Part shown: one piece after another, positions 18,137 to 26,161 of the stretch
How the letters are laid out: each line of letters opens with the position of its first letter
Position numbering within the stretch: position 1 is the stretch's first letter
The notes under the pieces: model-generated
Seen by the model: the letters and a program-made list of their open reading frames with translations, nothing else
Database searches by the model: none
What the model was told of the DNA's origin: nothing
Translations under genes and position numbers: made by a program
Origin: Pseudomonadota bacterium
Lineage (GTDB): Bacteria > Pseudomonadota > Gammaproteobacteria > Steroidobacterales > Steroidobacteraceae
DNA length: 64,000 nucleotides
Reading direction: 5' to 3'
NCBI GenBank assembly: GCA_016703895.1
Contig: JADJBE010000026.1
Span: forward strand, 186,001-250,000

Positions 18137-18763
18137 TTACACTTCTCCAAACACGAGTTCGTACCATTCCACGAGATAGATACGAGCACGCTTGCGGCAT
18201 TGCGAGATAAACTCGCGAGTCGCGCCTGGCGATCGGTCGAGCAATCGCGAAATCTCCTCGTTAGTCAGTCCGTCCTGTGTGATCCAGGTAATAACTGCGG
18301 CGTGCGTCGGTGATTCCTCTTCAAACCGCGTCCAGCAGCGCTGAAAGCACTCCGCATGTTCCCGCGTGCGTACCTCTGCCTGCGGTCCAGCGATTGCCTG
18401 ACTCGACAACTCGTCAATGCGGCGCTCCGCTTCGACACTCACGGCGTCATCCTCGAGCGAAAGCTCGCGATTGTTCCGCCGCATTCGGTCGAGCATGTCG
18501 TTGCGAAGGATTGCGCGGATCCACGGCAACAACTCCGACTGGGCCTGAAATGTACTGCAGCGTCGCCATACCTTGATAAAGGTCTCTTGTACGGCATCGC
18601 GCGCAGCTTCGGTGTCGCGCAGCGTGCGCAGGCCCTCACGAAACAGAACATCAAAGTAAGCCGCATCGAGAGCACGCAGCGCCCGCTCGATCGCACGGCC
18701 GCCTTCGCGGCACGCCTGCATGAAATCCAGCCTGTCCAACGCTGCTCCAACCCGGTGGGCCAC
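18137..18763 (-). CDS. ECF-type RNA polymerase sigma factor
   Basis: About 208 residues with the two ECF regions. Sigma region 2 is marked by DAVQETFIKVWRRCSTFQ and LLPWIRAILRNDMLDRMRR, and region 4 by HAAVITWITQDGLTNEEISRLL. The linker contains an acidic, Glu-rich stretch. The start is uncertain: the frame begins with a GTG at 18763, while an ATG 14 codons later (MQACREGG) is also plausible. It heads a tight operon with the membrane protein and the TPR-CHAT protease, and its promoter region faces that of the lipoprotein cluster starting at 18906. Confidence 0.88.
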   Translation of the reverse strand: MAHRVGAALDRLDFMQACREGGRAIERALRALDAAYFDVLFREGLRTLRDTEAARDAVQETFIKVWRRCSTFQAQSELLPWIRAILRNDMLDRMRRNNRELSLEDDAVSVEAERRIDELSSQAIAGPQAEVRTREHAECFQRCWTRFEEESPTHAAVITWITQDGLTNEEISRLLDRSPGATREFISQCRKRARIYLVEWYELVFGEV

Positions 18764-18905
18764 CCCTAATCATATTCTCAGATCGAAGCGACAACATACC
18801 CCTATAGACGGGACTCGCAATGATCCGTCAGGGACAGCCTGACATTTTCGCGCGGCCTGCGTCTCTCCCGTACGGACAGCAAACGAACCAGGGGACTCAG
18901 CAGCC
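18764..18905. promoter_or_regulatory. Divergent intergenic region between sigma-CHAT operon and lipoprotein cluster
   Basis: A 142-base gap with start codons facing outwards on both sides, so it must hold both promoters. ECF sigma factors usually transcribe their own operon and often the divergent one. I could not pick out a convincing ECF-type -35 AAC motif by eye. The assignment is positional only. Confidence 0.5.
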
Positions 18906-19901
18906 ATGAGAGCAATTCCACAACGCTTCGCCGCAATACTCGGCGCACTAGTGGCGACTATTGTGATTGCCGCCTGCGGATCGAAGTCGGCGGAGAACCA
19001 AGCGGCGACCTCGGCGGGCAGTGCATCGCGTCGCGCCGCGTCCCAAGGCAACGCGACTGCCGAAGAGGTGGCCGCCGAAGCACGCGGTGACGTCGAATGC
19101 CCCGCTAAGATTGAGTCTCAGTCGCGCGCCGCCAACGCTCCGGTGGATGACGTTGTCGGCGTGCGTCCCGGCATGACCTACGAAGAGGCCGCCTACACGG
19201 TTCTCTGCACTGACCAATTGATGGTTGTCAGCGCCCCGCTGAGCAGCGGCATCAACATGAAGACCTATGGTCAGACTGTTCGTCAGGGATTCACGGCACG
19301 GCTCGCGGAGCCACGTGTTCAGAAGTCTTCCAAGCAGATTATGCAAGAAATGCAGGACGACATGATGGCGAGGAGCGGCAATAGGGTCGTGCGCGACATG
19401 CAGCCTGGGCAATCCAAGTGGTCTGTTAGCACGATGGGCCTGCCAGGCCAGGAGCGTGTAATCCACGCCGCGCGCGAGGAGTGGTTCGAGGCTGATCGTA
19501 ATCCCCTGATCGCAAACGTTGAGCAGGCGTTGATCGAGAAATACGGTACGCCAACCAAACAACAACACTCGAGCGGACTCACCTACCTGACTTGGGCCTA
19601 CGATCCGCTCGGGCGCCGGATCACCGAGACATCGCGCCTGTTCAACCAGTGCAGCCCGGCTCTCGATCCAGACGGCGGAACCAATTACTCGCCCGACTGC
19701 GGCCTGGTCATCGGCGCGTTCATCTCACCGCTAAAATCTAACCCACAGCTCGCAGAATTCATGCAGGCAGGTGTCATCAACCAGTCCGGTGGTTATGACC
19801 TAGTTGTCGCAACAGAGCAGACCCTGCAGGGATTCGAACAGCAGCGGCAAGCGCGCCAGGTGCAGGACGCCGCCAAGAATGCCGACAAGCCACAACTTTG
19901 A
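18906..19901 (+). CDS. Lipoprotein of unknown function
   Basis: A 331-residue predicted lipoprotein. The signal peptide ends in a lipobox IAAC with the lipidated Cys at residue 24, followed by a Ser/Ala-rich linker. The mature domain has GVRPGMTYEEAAYTVLC near residues 86-102, a pattern seen in small beta-lactamase-inhibitor-like or BamE-like folds, and several Cys residues (C62, C102 and others) that could pair. The C-terminal tail is Gln/Ala-rich and probably disordered. I do not recognise the family. It is first in a four-gene same-strand envelope cluster running to 23096. Confidence 0.75.
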   Translation: MRAIPQRFAAILGALVATIVIAACGSKSAENQAATSAGSASRRAASQGNATAEEVAAEARGDVECPAKIESQSRAANAPVDDVVGVRPGMTYEEAAYTVLCTDQLMVVSAPLSSGINMKTYGQTVRQGFTARLAEPRVQKSSKQIMQEMQDDMMARSGNRVVRDMQPGQSKWSVSTMGLPGQERVIHAAREEWFEADRNPLIANVEQALIEKYGTPTKQQHSSGLTYLTWAYDPLGRRITETSRLFNQCSPALDPDGGTNYSPDCGLVIGAFISPLKSNPQLAEFMQAGVINQSGGYDLVVATEQTLQGFEQQRQARQVQDAAKNADKPQL

Positions 19902-19911
19902 GGCGGCGCGC

Positions 19912-20547
19912 GTGCATTACTTTACTGTTATGGCAGCGCTAACACTGGCATTGAGTGCTTGCGGCAGCGCTGAACGCGCGCCGCCGACAATGGAGGTGCC
20001 AGGACTCGCGGGACTCAACGGCCGACGTGGCGAGCTACTCAATCCCGATACCAACACAATGGTGCTGCTCTACTACGATCTTGCCGGCATCGCGCCTCCG
20101 TTTGACGAGTGGGTCGAGCGGGACATGCGCGTCCGAACGGCGCCCGCGATCGACAAGGCGGCTAGCCGCGCCGTACGCGACGTCGGACTGATCCGGCTGT
20201 CGATGAACGCCAATCTCAGCGACTGTGATCCGGCCAATGCGGAATTCACGGTCGGCGCGCTAGCGCCCAGTTCATACCTATCGTTCGAAGCGTTTGGAGA
20301 AAAGATCGCGCTGAGCTTCGCCAACGGTCGAACCGCGCAGATCTGGTCAGTGCCAGCCGATCGGGCACAGGCAATTCGGGATCGGATCGACGTCACCCGT
20401 AACGTAACCATCGACGCGCTGCTACGCATTACCGCGGTACAACCACGACCCGGTGGGGGCGCAGTGATGGCGAGCGTCGTCGAATACGACCTGCGCTCGG
20501 GCGCGTCTGGTCCAGCGATTGCACACCTGCAAATAACCGGCCACTAG
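19912..20547 (+). CDS. Lipoprotein of unknown function
   Basis: About 211 residues from a GTG at 19912, or 205 from the ATG at 19930. The lipobox is LSAC in the leader MAALTLALSACGS. The mature part has no motif I recognise; it contains a predicted beta-rich segment (SSYLSFEAFGEKIALSFANG) and a conserved-looking DPANAEFTVGAL. It begins 10 bases after the preceding lipoprotein and ends 22 bases before the next gene, so the cluster is probably an operon. Confidence 0.65.
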   Translation: MHYFTVMAALTLALSACGSAERAPPTMEVPGLAGLNGRRGELLNPDTNTMVLLYYDLAGIAPPFDEWVERDMRVRTAPAIDKAASRAVRDVGLIRLSMNANLSDCDPANAEFTVGALAPSSYLSFEAFGEKIALSFANGRTAQIWSVPADRAQAIRDRIDVTRNVTIDALLRITAVQPRPGGGAVMASVVEYDLRSGASGPAIAHLQITGH

Positions 20548-20569
20548 ACCACTACCAAGAGGCAATGCC

Positions 20570-21724
20570 ATGAACCGTCATATCGAAACGCTGCTACACG
20601 GTGTCGCCTTGGCGACGTTGTTGCTGATCGCGACTCAGGCGCCTGCCGCGCAGACCTGCGCGAGGAATTCTGCCTGCGTCGATACGCGATCTTTCTCGGC
20701 AACTGTCAGTGACTTTCGCACCAGCAAACAGAACAACGTGCGCGTACTAACAGCGACCGTCCAATTTCAAAACAAGACCTCAAAGCCGCTGATGCTGGGT
20801 TACGTACGCGACTCGGGTATTGCGATCGATGATCAGGGCAACCGCTTCGTCGTACCACAATCGAATGGCGTCCGCGGCATCGGTGAGATCACCGGTAACT
20901 CATTCGAGTCCAAGTTCACGCTGCAACCGGGCGAATCCAGCAATGCCCGGCTGGAGTTTATCTGGGGTCCAGGCGATTCGGTGATCGGCACGACTTACGA
21001 AATGGATCTCGCGATTCGCGAGATTGAGGCAACCGGTCCCGATCAGTTTCGGCTGGGCGCTGAGCATTCGCTGCACTTTAACAATGTCAGTGAACCGGGT
21101 GCCGCGGCTGCGGCGACCACTAACGATCCGTGCGCCGGGGCAACCGGTTGCTACAACGCTGGTCCATTCGTCGCCGAAGTTCAACAGCTCTCGGCAAGCT
21201 CAATGGAGGGCGGCGCGCGTCACCAAACGCTGACGCTGAGTATAAGGTTCCGTAATACCGGCACGCAGCCAATTATCCTGGCCTACAAACCTGGCACTAG
21301 CGCGGCGATCGATAACCTGGGCAATCGTTACTACTACGGTCGCGCCAGTACGCACGACGGCAGCGTCAAAGGAATCGGCTACGTCCAAAGTGGTTCCGCC
21401 GACCCACAGTTCGCCCTGGCGCCCGGCCAAAGCAGGAACGCGCAGTTTAGTGTCACGCGCTTCGAGGCCGCCCGTAAGCAGTTAGGCACGAGCTATTCCT
21501 ATGACGTAGTGATAACCGAGCTAGAAGTGTTGCCGAGTCAACAGCTACGAACACTGCGCGAAGATAGTTTGAGCTTTCCGAATCTGACCGCCGGCACCTA
21601 CGCAGCCACGACGGGCGGCGCTGCGATCAACGGCGCACCGAGCGGTGTCACGCCGAACGCGGCATCGATCGAAACAACTGCGACCAAGGTGATAGATCTG
21701 TTCAACAAGCTAAAGAAACATTAA
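20570..21724 (+). CDS. Exported protein with two copies of a beta-sandwich domain
   Basis: A 384-residue exported protein with a signal peptide (LATLLLIATQAPAA, cleavage near residue 25). It contains an internal duplication. Copy one (about 29-175) starts with a Cys pair (CARNSACVD), then a strand-rich stretch, GIAIDDQGNRF, GVRGIG and LQPGESSNARLEF. Copy two (about 185-345) repeats the order with CAGATGC, AAIDNLGNRYYYG, SVKGIGYVQSG and LAPGQSRNAQFSV. The repeated D-x-x-GNR-x-(Y/F) and PGxSxNA motifs define the unit. Function unknown; the fold resembles DUF4352-like immunoglobulin domains. A 12-base gap leads to the next gene. Confidence 0.72.
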   Translation: MNRHIETLLHGVALATLLLIATQAPAAQTCARNSACVDTRSFSATVSDFRTSKQNNVRVLTATVQFQNKTSKPLMLGYVRDSGIAIDDQGNRFVVPQSNGVRGIGEITGNSFESKFTLQPGESSNARLEFIWGPGDSVIGTTYEMDLAIREIEATGPDQFRLGAEHSLHFNNVSEPGAAAAATTNDPCAGATGCYNAGPFVAEVQQLSASSMEGGARHQTLTLSIRFRNTGTQPIILAYKPGTSAAIDNLGNRYYYGRASTHDGSVKGIGYVQSGSADPQFALAPGQSRNAQFSVTRFEAARKQLGTSYSYDVVITELEVLPSQQLRTLREDSLSFPNLTAGTYAATTGGAAINGAPSGVTPNAASIETTATKVIDLFNKLKKH

Positions 21725-21737
21725 CAGGGGTATTGTC

Positions 21738-23096
21738 ATGACTACGACCAAGAGAGGTCGCGTACTGCGGGACGCGAGTGTCGGCGCTGGCCTCATTTTT
21801 GCTGATGGCAATCAGTATCCGTTCAACCTGGAAGGCATCTGGAAGTCGGAGTACGCGCCCAAGGTGAACATGGGCGTTGATGCGGAGTTCGACGATCAGG
21901 GCAATCTGATCGCGGTTCGCGCGGTAGGTGCGCAAATGATCGCCGGCGAACAAGCCGCGCAGGTTCTGGGCGTCGCACAAGAGAAGGCGAGGAGGTTTGC
22001 GGCGGAGTTGCAGGACAAAGGCGCGCCCATTGTCGCGCAGTACGCCGGCAAGATCGGCTACTCGACGCTTGGCGCCTTTGCGGCGGTCGTTATCGGCTGG
22101 TTCTTCCTGCCTGTGGTGTCCGTCAATCTCGGCATGCTCGGCAAGAACTCCGTCACCTTCTATCAGAGCCTCAAGTTGCTAAACGCCTCGGGCATGGAGG
22201 GCCTCGCGGCTCTGTCAGGCGGTGGCAGCGCAGGAATCTACGGCTTGCTGTGCTTTGCCGCCCTGCTGGCCGTATTTCTGCCACTGATATGGCGCGACCG
22301 ACGAGCCGGATTCGGCATGGTGGCACCATTGCTAGTGATGCTACTCGTCGCCGTTGTGGCCTATGCCAAGATTTCGGGGCAGATGTCGGCCACCCAGGAC
22401 CAGGCCGGCGCGTTCGATGGCGCCGAGTATCAACAGATGGCGCGCGACATGGCCGAGCGCGCAGCGGCGGAAATTCGCAAGGCTATTTCGATCGGCCTCG
22501 GATTGTGGTTGGCGCTGGCCGGATCGGTCTACCTCAGCTGGCAGGGCTGGAGGAAGGCGCGTTCGAGCGAACTCTCAAGCGGCAACCTGGCTCACTCGAT
22601 TGTATTGTTAGTTGCACTATCCGCATTCGTGGCAGACTCCAAAGCTGCGGATAGGCTACCTGCTCCCGTCGCCAAGGCGTTGCAGGAGATCGCGGCAGTT
22701 TGCAGCGAAGTTGGTGGCCAGCCGCAGATGAAGAATGCTCTGCAACGCGCCGATCTGAACGGCGATGGGACCCTGGACTACGTCATCGACGTCGCCGGCG
22801 TCAACTGCGAGGGTGCCGCAAGCATCTACGGCGATCGCGAGAAGGGTGTCACGGTCTTCACCGCCGACGCCAATGGCGGGGTTACCGCAGCGTTCGATGA
22901 TCAGGTCTACGGCGTCCGGCTCGAACACGCCAAGTCAGCAACGAAGCTCTGGCTCACTGTGTCGGGCGAGAGTTGCGGCAAAAAGGCGGCGGCTAACTTC
23001 GCCAGCGAGGCATTCTGCGAGCGGCCGCTAGCCTGGAATGCCCAGACCGGAAAACTCCGATATGCTCCCGTGTCGATGGTGCGGATGATCGAGTAA
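21738..23096 (+). CDS. Polytopic membrane protein with C-terminal Cys-rich domain
   Basis: A 452-residue protein. Residues 1-60 form a small beta-rich soluble domain (ASVGAGLIFADGNQYPFNLEG). Hydrophobic helices lie at about 110-130, 165-185, 200-215, 250-275 and 285-305. The last 145 residues form a soluble domain with an EF-hand-like loop DLNGDGTLDY and four to five Cys residues (AVCSEVGG, GVNCEGA, GESCGKK, EAFCERP), likely disulfide-bonded outside the cytoplasm. No known family is recognised. It closes the four-gene cluster that diverges from the ECF sigma operon. Confidence 0.72.
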   Translation: MTTTKRGRVLRDASVGAGLIFADGNQYPFNLEGIWKSEYAPKVNMGVDAEFDDQGNLIAVRAVGAQMIAGEQAAQVLGVAQEKARRFAAELQDKGAPIVAQYAGKIGYSTLGAFAAVVIGWFFLPVVSVNLGMLGKNSVTFYQSLKLLNASGMEGLAALSGGGSAGIYGLLCFAALLAVFLPLIWRDRRAGFGMVAPLLVMLLVAVVAYAKISGQMSATQDQAGAFDGAEYQQMARDMAERAAAEIRKAISIGLGLWLALAGSVYLSWQGWRKARSSELSSGNLAHSIVLLVALSAFVADSKAADRLPAPVAKALQEIAAVCSEVGGQPQMKNALQRADLNGDGTLDYVIDVAGVNCEGAASIYGDREKGVTVFTADANGGVTAAFDDQVYGVRLEHAKSATKLWLTVSGESCGKKAAANFASEAFCERPLAWNAQTGKLRYAPVSMVRMIE

Positions 23097-23153
23097 CCTG
23101 CGCCGCTCCGTTGAGCTGCTACTTCAGACCACGAAACGCAAGCAGGAGTTGTC

Positions 23154-23410
23154 ATGACTACCCACGCGACGTATCTAGCCGTATTCCTTGGCAGTAAGAC
23201 CAGCCCACGCAGTAAGGCGTGGCAAGCCTTATCTGAAGACGCACGACGCACGGCGTTGCGGACACCAGCAACGAGATGAGCGCATTTTCGATTGTGCGGG
23301 CGGCATCGCACGAGGCGGCTGCGAAGCTGTTCGAACGGCACCCGCATTTCACCATCTTCCCGGGTGATGCCGTTGAGATCATGCCCATCATGCCGATTCC
23401 AGGCGCCTGA
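23154..23410 (+). pseudogene. YCII/DUF1330-like small protein gene with internal deletion
   Basis: The ATG at 23154 opens MTTHATYLAVFLGS and continues to SEDARR, which matches the start of a family of roughly 110-residue YCII-related proteins as I recall it. The expected end, with TSNEMSAFSIVRAASHEA, FTIFPGDAVEIMP and a Pro-Gly tail, appears in another frame and stops at 23410. The two parts meet near 23262 (GGCGTTGCGGACACC), and about 35-40 residues that normally lie between them are missing. An out-of-frame deletion explains both observations. No intact copy is in the window. Confidence 0.62.
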
Positions 23411-23465
23411 AGGATTGGCAGGACTCTCTGCGCAATTTGGCGCAAGTGGTCGAACCAGAGATTAA

Positions 23466-23819
23466 TCAATAGTCTGTATCGCGGCGACCGCGCTTGCGCA
23501 TTACGCGCCGCTCTACACCGTCGAAGTGCTGCGGCATCGCCGCCCGATCAATCCAGCGTCGCTCCGCACTGCGTCGATCGGCATGATGCGCGTAACGACA
23601 ACCGCAGCTCTGCGCGTTGCAGCCCGGCAGGGGCAGCCGTGGCGCGCCCGCCGACAGCCACCGCTTTCCGCTCTGCGACTGCGTTGCCCCGCAGGCATTC
23701 TGGCCCGGCACGATAGAAACCGCATAAAACGGCGTCGGTGTCACGCGCACTATCGCGTTTGGCTTGGCGCCCTTGGAAGATGAGACACGCCGCGAACGCA
23801 GCCAATCTAGCATTGCCAT
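23466..23819 (-). CDS. Small Cys-rich hypothetical protein
   Basis: About 117 residues from the ATG at 23819 (MAMLDWLRSRR), chosen because an AAGGT box lies upstream; the frame extends to 23858. It carries a compact motif with PLPGCNAQSCGCRYAHHADR, three Cys plus paired His, which looks like a metal-binding knuckle, and a second DRR-like repeat after it. I have an impression that this motif is conserved in proteobacterial hypothetical proteins, but I cannot name a family. The gene lies alone between the pseudogene at 23154 and the DUF1838 gene. Confidence 0.55.
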   Translation of the reverse strand: MAMLDWLRSRRVSSSKGAKPNAIVRVTPTPFYAVSIVPGQNACGATQSQSGKRWLSAGAPRLPLPGCNAQSCGCRYAHHADRRSAERRWIDRAAMPQHFDGVERRVMRKRGRRDTDY

Positions 23820-23969
23820 TTGAAAGCTTACCTTAGCAACAGGCCGCAGCTTGACCAAGCACGATTTGCCGCCGTTGACACTCTTTGAACATACACTTAA
23901 CCGATTGACCGCGGCACCATATTGGCGTCAACTTGTGCTTCGACCACCAATATGAGCAGGCGGCAACTT

Positions 23970-24950
23970 ATGGAACGGCGGAACTTTCTGCTCACTGGAA
24001 CGATGGCCCTCGGACTCAGCGCTGGCGCTGAGGCGTTTGCAGCCGCTTCGCCATCGAAGTCCACCGGCACCGCTGGTCTCAAGGGACCATATCTGGACCT
24101 CACGACCGGGCCTGGCAACAAGCTCGCGATGGCCCGAATCGGCGGCGATCTCGATGAGAGCAAGTCGAAGTTTGGCGGCGCGATGGGTGTGGTCGCCGGC
24201 GTACGCGACGGAGAGCCACTGAGGGATCTGTTCGGCTTCGAAGTAGTTTCGGCCGGCCGACTCTGGAAGCAGCCCGACGGCAGCTTCCGCGTCTTGCATC
24301 GTGAGACCGTGCTGTACACCGACCTCAAGACCGGCGATGTGCTCACCGAGTTCAACAACCCCTACACCAACGAAAAGGTTCGGGTCGTCGATGTCGCGAA
24401 CGATCCGTGGAACGAGCACGTCGAAGACTTCAAGCCGCGGCCACCGAGCTATGGCGGTCTCAACAAGATCGATACCAGCAAGCCACGCGATCCCCTGATT
24501 CTTCCCTGGCGCGAAGTCGGCGGCGGCCTCGCCGCGTTGTCGCGGCACATTCATCTCTTCTATCCGGCAGCCATGAAGCCGGACAAGTGGCCCCGCGAGA
24601 GCTCTGGCCCGATGAATCGCGTCAGCGAGTACTTCACCTACTGCCTGCCGATCGCTGATCTGCAAAACCCGAAGCTAACAACTTTGCATCACAGCGGTAC
24701 GTGGGTACGCGTCACGCCCTGGTTGCCCTGGATGCTGATGGGCCAAACACCCGGCCATATCCTCTACCATTCGACCATGCATTCGTACGACAGCGTCGAG
24801 GAATTCAAGCCGAAGATCCTCGCGCACATGCGCAAGCACCATCCGATCATGCTGGAAGCGCCACCGAAGGAATCCTGGTCCAAGCCCAACCTGTCGAGTC
24901 TCGAGGTGTACGCGGGCGACGAGAAGCCGGCGCCCGCCAAAAAGCCTTAG
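23970..24950 (+). CDS. DUF1838 family exported protein
   Basis: About 326 residues from the ATG at 23970 (MERRNFLLTG), whose RR-x-FL pattern and Ala-rich hydrophobic stretch suggest a Tat signal. An ATG at 23952 is also possible. The DUF1838 core is recognised by NNPYTNEKVRVVDVANDPWN, the SRHIHLFYPAAMKPDKWPRE segment and WLPWMLMGQTPG. The biochemical function of DUF1838 is unknown to me; such genes often sit beside dehydrogenases and TonB receptors in catabolic regions, as here. The C-terminal 15 residues are Lys/Pro/Ala-rich. Confidence 0.82.
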   Translation: MERRNFLLTGTMALGLSAGAEAFAAASPSKSTGTAGLKGPYLDLTTGPGNKLAMARIGGDLDESKSKFGGAMGVVAGVRDGEPLRDLFGFEVVSAGRLWKQPDGSFRVLHRETVLYTDLKTGDVLTEFNNPYTNEKVRVVDVANDPWNEHVEDFKPRPPSYGGLNKIDTSKPRDPLILPWREVGGGLAALSRHIHLFYPAAMKPDKWPRESSGPMNRVSEYFTYCLPIADLQNPKLTTLHHSGTWVRVTPWLPWMLMGQTPGHILYHSTMHSYDSVEEFKPKILAHMRKHHPIMLEAPPKESWSKPNLSSLEVYAGDEKPAPAKKP

Positions 24951-24958
24951 CTGATGCG

Positions 24959-25702
24959 CTAGCGACCGGACATGCCGTCGTCGACGGCATGGAAGATCCG
25001 GTTGTAACACGTGTCGCTGCCAATGCATGACACGGTGAGCCGCCCAAGGCCGCGACGCGAGACCATGCCGAACTTGCTCTCGTCCTCGAAGAGCTGTGCG
25101 TTGTCTGGCGTGTTGGGCGGCAGGTTGCGCAGGACGGCGTTGCGAATGATCGTGTACGGGATACCACTCGCGATCACCGCCTCCTCGCCTTCGCCTTTGG
25201 CGCGAAACAACGCCGCCATCGAATCGAAACGGTTTTGAGGGTACACCTTGCGGCTTACGCCGACGCCAACGGAACTGTGCAGTAACAACTGACCCACGCC
25301 GGTAGCCTTGGCCCACTTGCTTATCAAGCGGCCGCTGATCGCAAAGAACTCCACACCTGCCTCGCTGCGACCGAGCGCGTCCACTACGACATCGAAGCGC
25401 TGCGACTGCAGTGCGCGCTGCACGTCGGCCTCCACCAGTACATCGCCCTCGATCCAGGTCACAGGCAACCCTGCCAGACGCCGACGATCCGACGTCGGTC
25501 GTACGAAGACCGCGACCGAATGTCCGGCGGTGATCGCAGCGCGTACGACCTCAGAGCCAAGGCCACCCGAGCCGCCAAAGACGAGCACCTGCTTAGCGGT
25601 CTCGTCAGCGGCAGCGTACTGGCTGGTCCAGGTACCGAGCACCGCGAACAGCAAGGTCGCAAGGAATAGTCGGCGACGGCAAGTCATCCCAGCATGACTC
25701 AT
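24959..25702 (-). CDS. Exported NAD(P)-binding Rossmann protein (NmrA/atypical SDR)
   Basis: A 247-residue Rossmann-fold protein with a leader before the dinucleotide site. The leader TCRRRLFLATLLFAVLG, ending near AAADE, looks like a Sec or Tat signal. The cofactor motif follows at about residues 40-50 as VFGGSGGLGSEV, an atypical-SDR glycine motif. An Arg after the second strand (VRPTSDRRR) suggests NADP. If exported with a bound nucleotide, Tat would be required, as for glucose-fructose oxidoreductase. The ATG overlaps the stop of the OsmC gene (ATGA), so the two are co-translated. Function unknown. Confidence 0.75.
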   Translation of the reverse strand: MSHAGMTCRRRLFLATLLFAVLGTWTSQYAAADETAKQVLVFGGSGGLGSEVVRAAITAGHSVAVFVRPTSDRRRLAGLPVTWIEGDVLVEADVQRALQSQRFDVVVDALGRSEAGVEFFAISGRLISKWAKATGVGQLLLHSSVGVGVSRKVYPQNRFDSMAALFRAKGEGEEAVIASGIPYTIIRNAVLRNLPPNTPDNAQLFEDESKFGMVSRRGLGRLTVSCIGSDTCYNRIFHAVDDGMSGR

Positions 25703-26133
25703 GTGGTAATCACTTCCAGCTCGAGATGTTTCTCGGACTTCAGTGACGCCGAAATCAAGCAGACCTGCTCGGCCTTTTCGAGCAGCTTCTTGGCGCGCTC
25801 GACGTCAGCGCCAGTAGGCACCGTGAGCTTCGCTTTTACTACAAAGCGCGTGAACTGACTGACCCGCTCGATGCGATCGAGCGTGCCCACGACATCGCAC
25901 TCGAGTTGCTGCCACTCGAACTTGGACGCGGCCGCCACCGCACGGAACGACAACACGAAGCAATCGCCCAGTGCTGCCGTCAGTAGCGTTTCGGGGGACC
26001 ATTGATCTCCCGGCCCGCCGAATTCCGCGGGCGGCGCGCTGACAAGATTGGCGAGACCCGGCGACTTGAGCGTGACATTGCCCGTCGGAGCGCCGGAAAT
26101 GGAAACCTGATACTGATGGGGAAAGGGATGCAT
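25699..26133 (-). CDS. OsmC family peroxide/peroxiredoxin-like protein
   Basis: A 144-residue OsmC-family protein. The two redox cysteines are present as AALGDCF near residue 60 and EQVCLIS near 125, the arrangement used by OsmC/Ohr to reduce organic hydroperoxides through a thiol relay. The N-terminal QYQVSISG strand and ETLLTAALG helix are typical. It is cytoplasmic. The downstream Rossmann protein gene overlaps by four bases. No OhrR-like regulator is adjacent. Confidence 0.88.
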   Translation of the reverse strand: MHPFPHQYQVSISGAPTGNVTLKSPGLANLVSAPPAEFGGPGDQWSPETLLTAALGDCFVLSFRAVAAASKFEWQQLECDVVGTLDRIERVSQFTRFVVKAKLTVPTGADVERAKKLLEKAEQVCLISASLKSEKHLELEVITT

Positions 26134-26161
26134 TCGGTTAGTCCTCGCGAAGCGATTGTTG

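Noticed and set aside
23158..23469. 103-codon minus-strand frame
   Set aside because: It is antisense to the recognisable ends of the YCII-like pseudogene and has no start signal.
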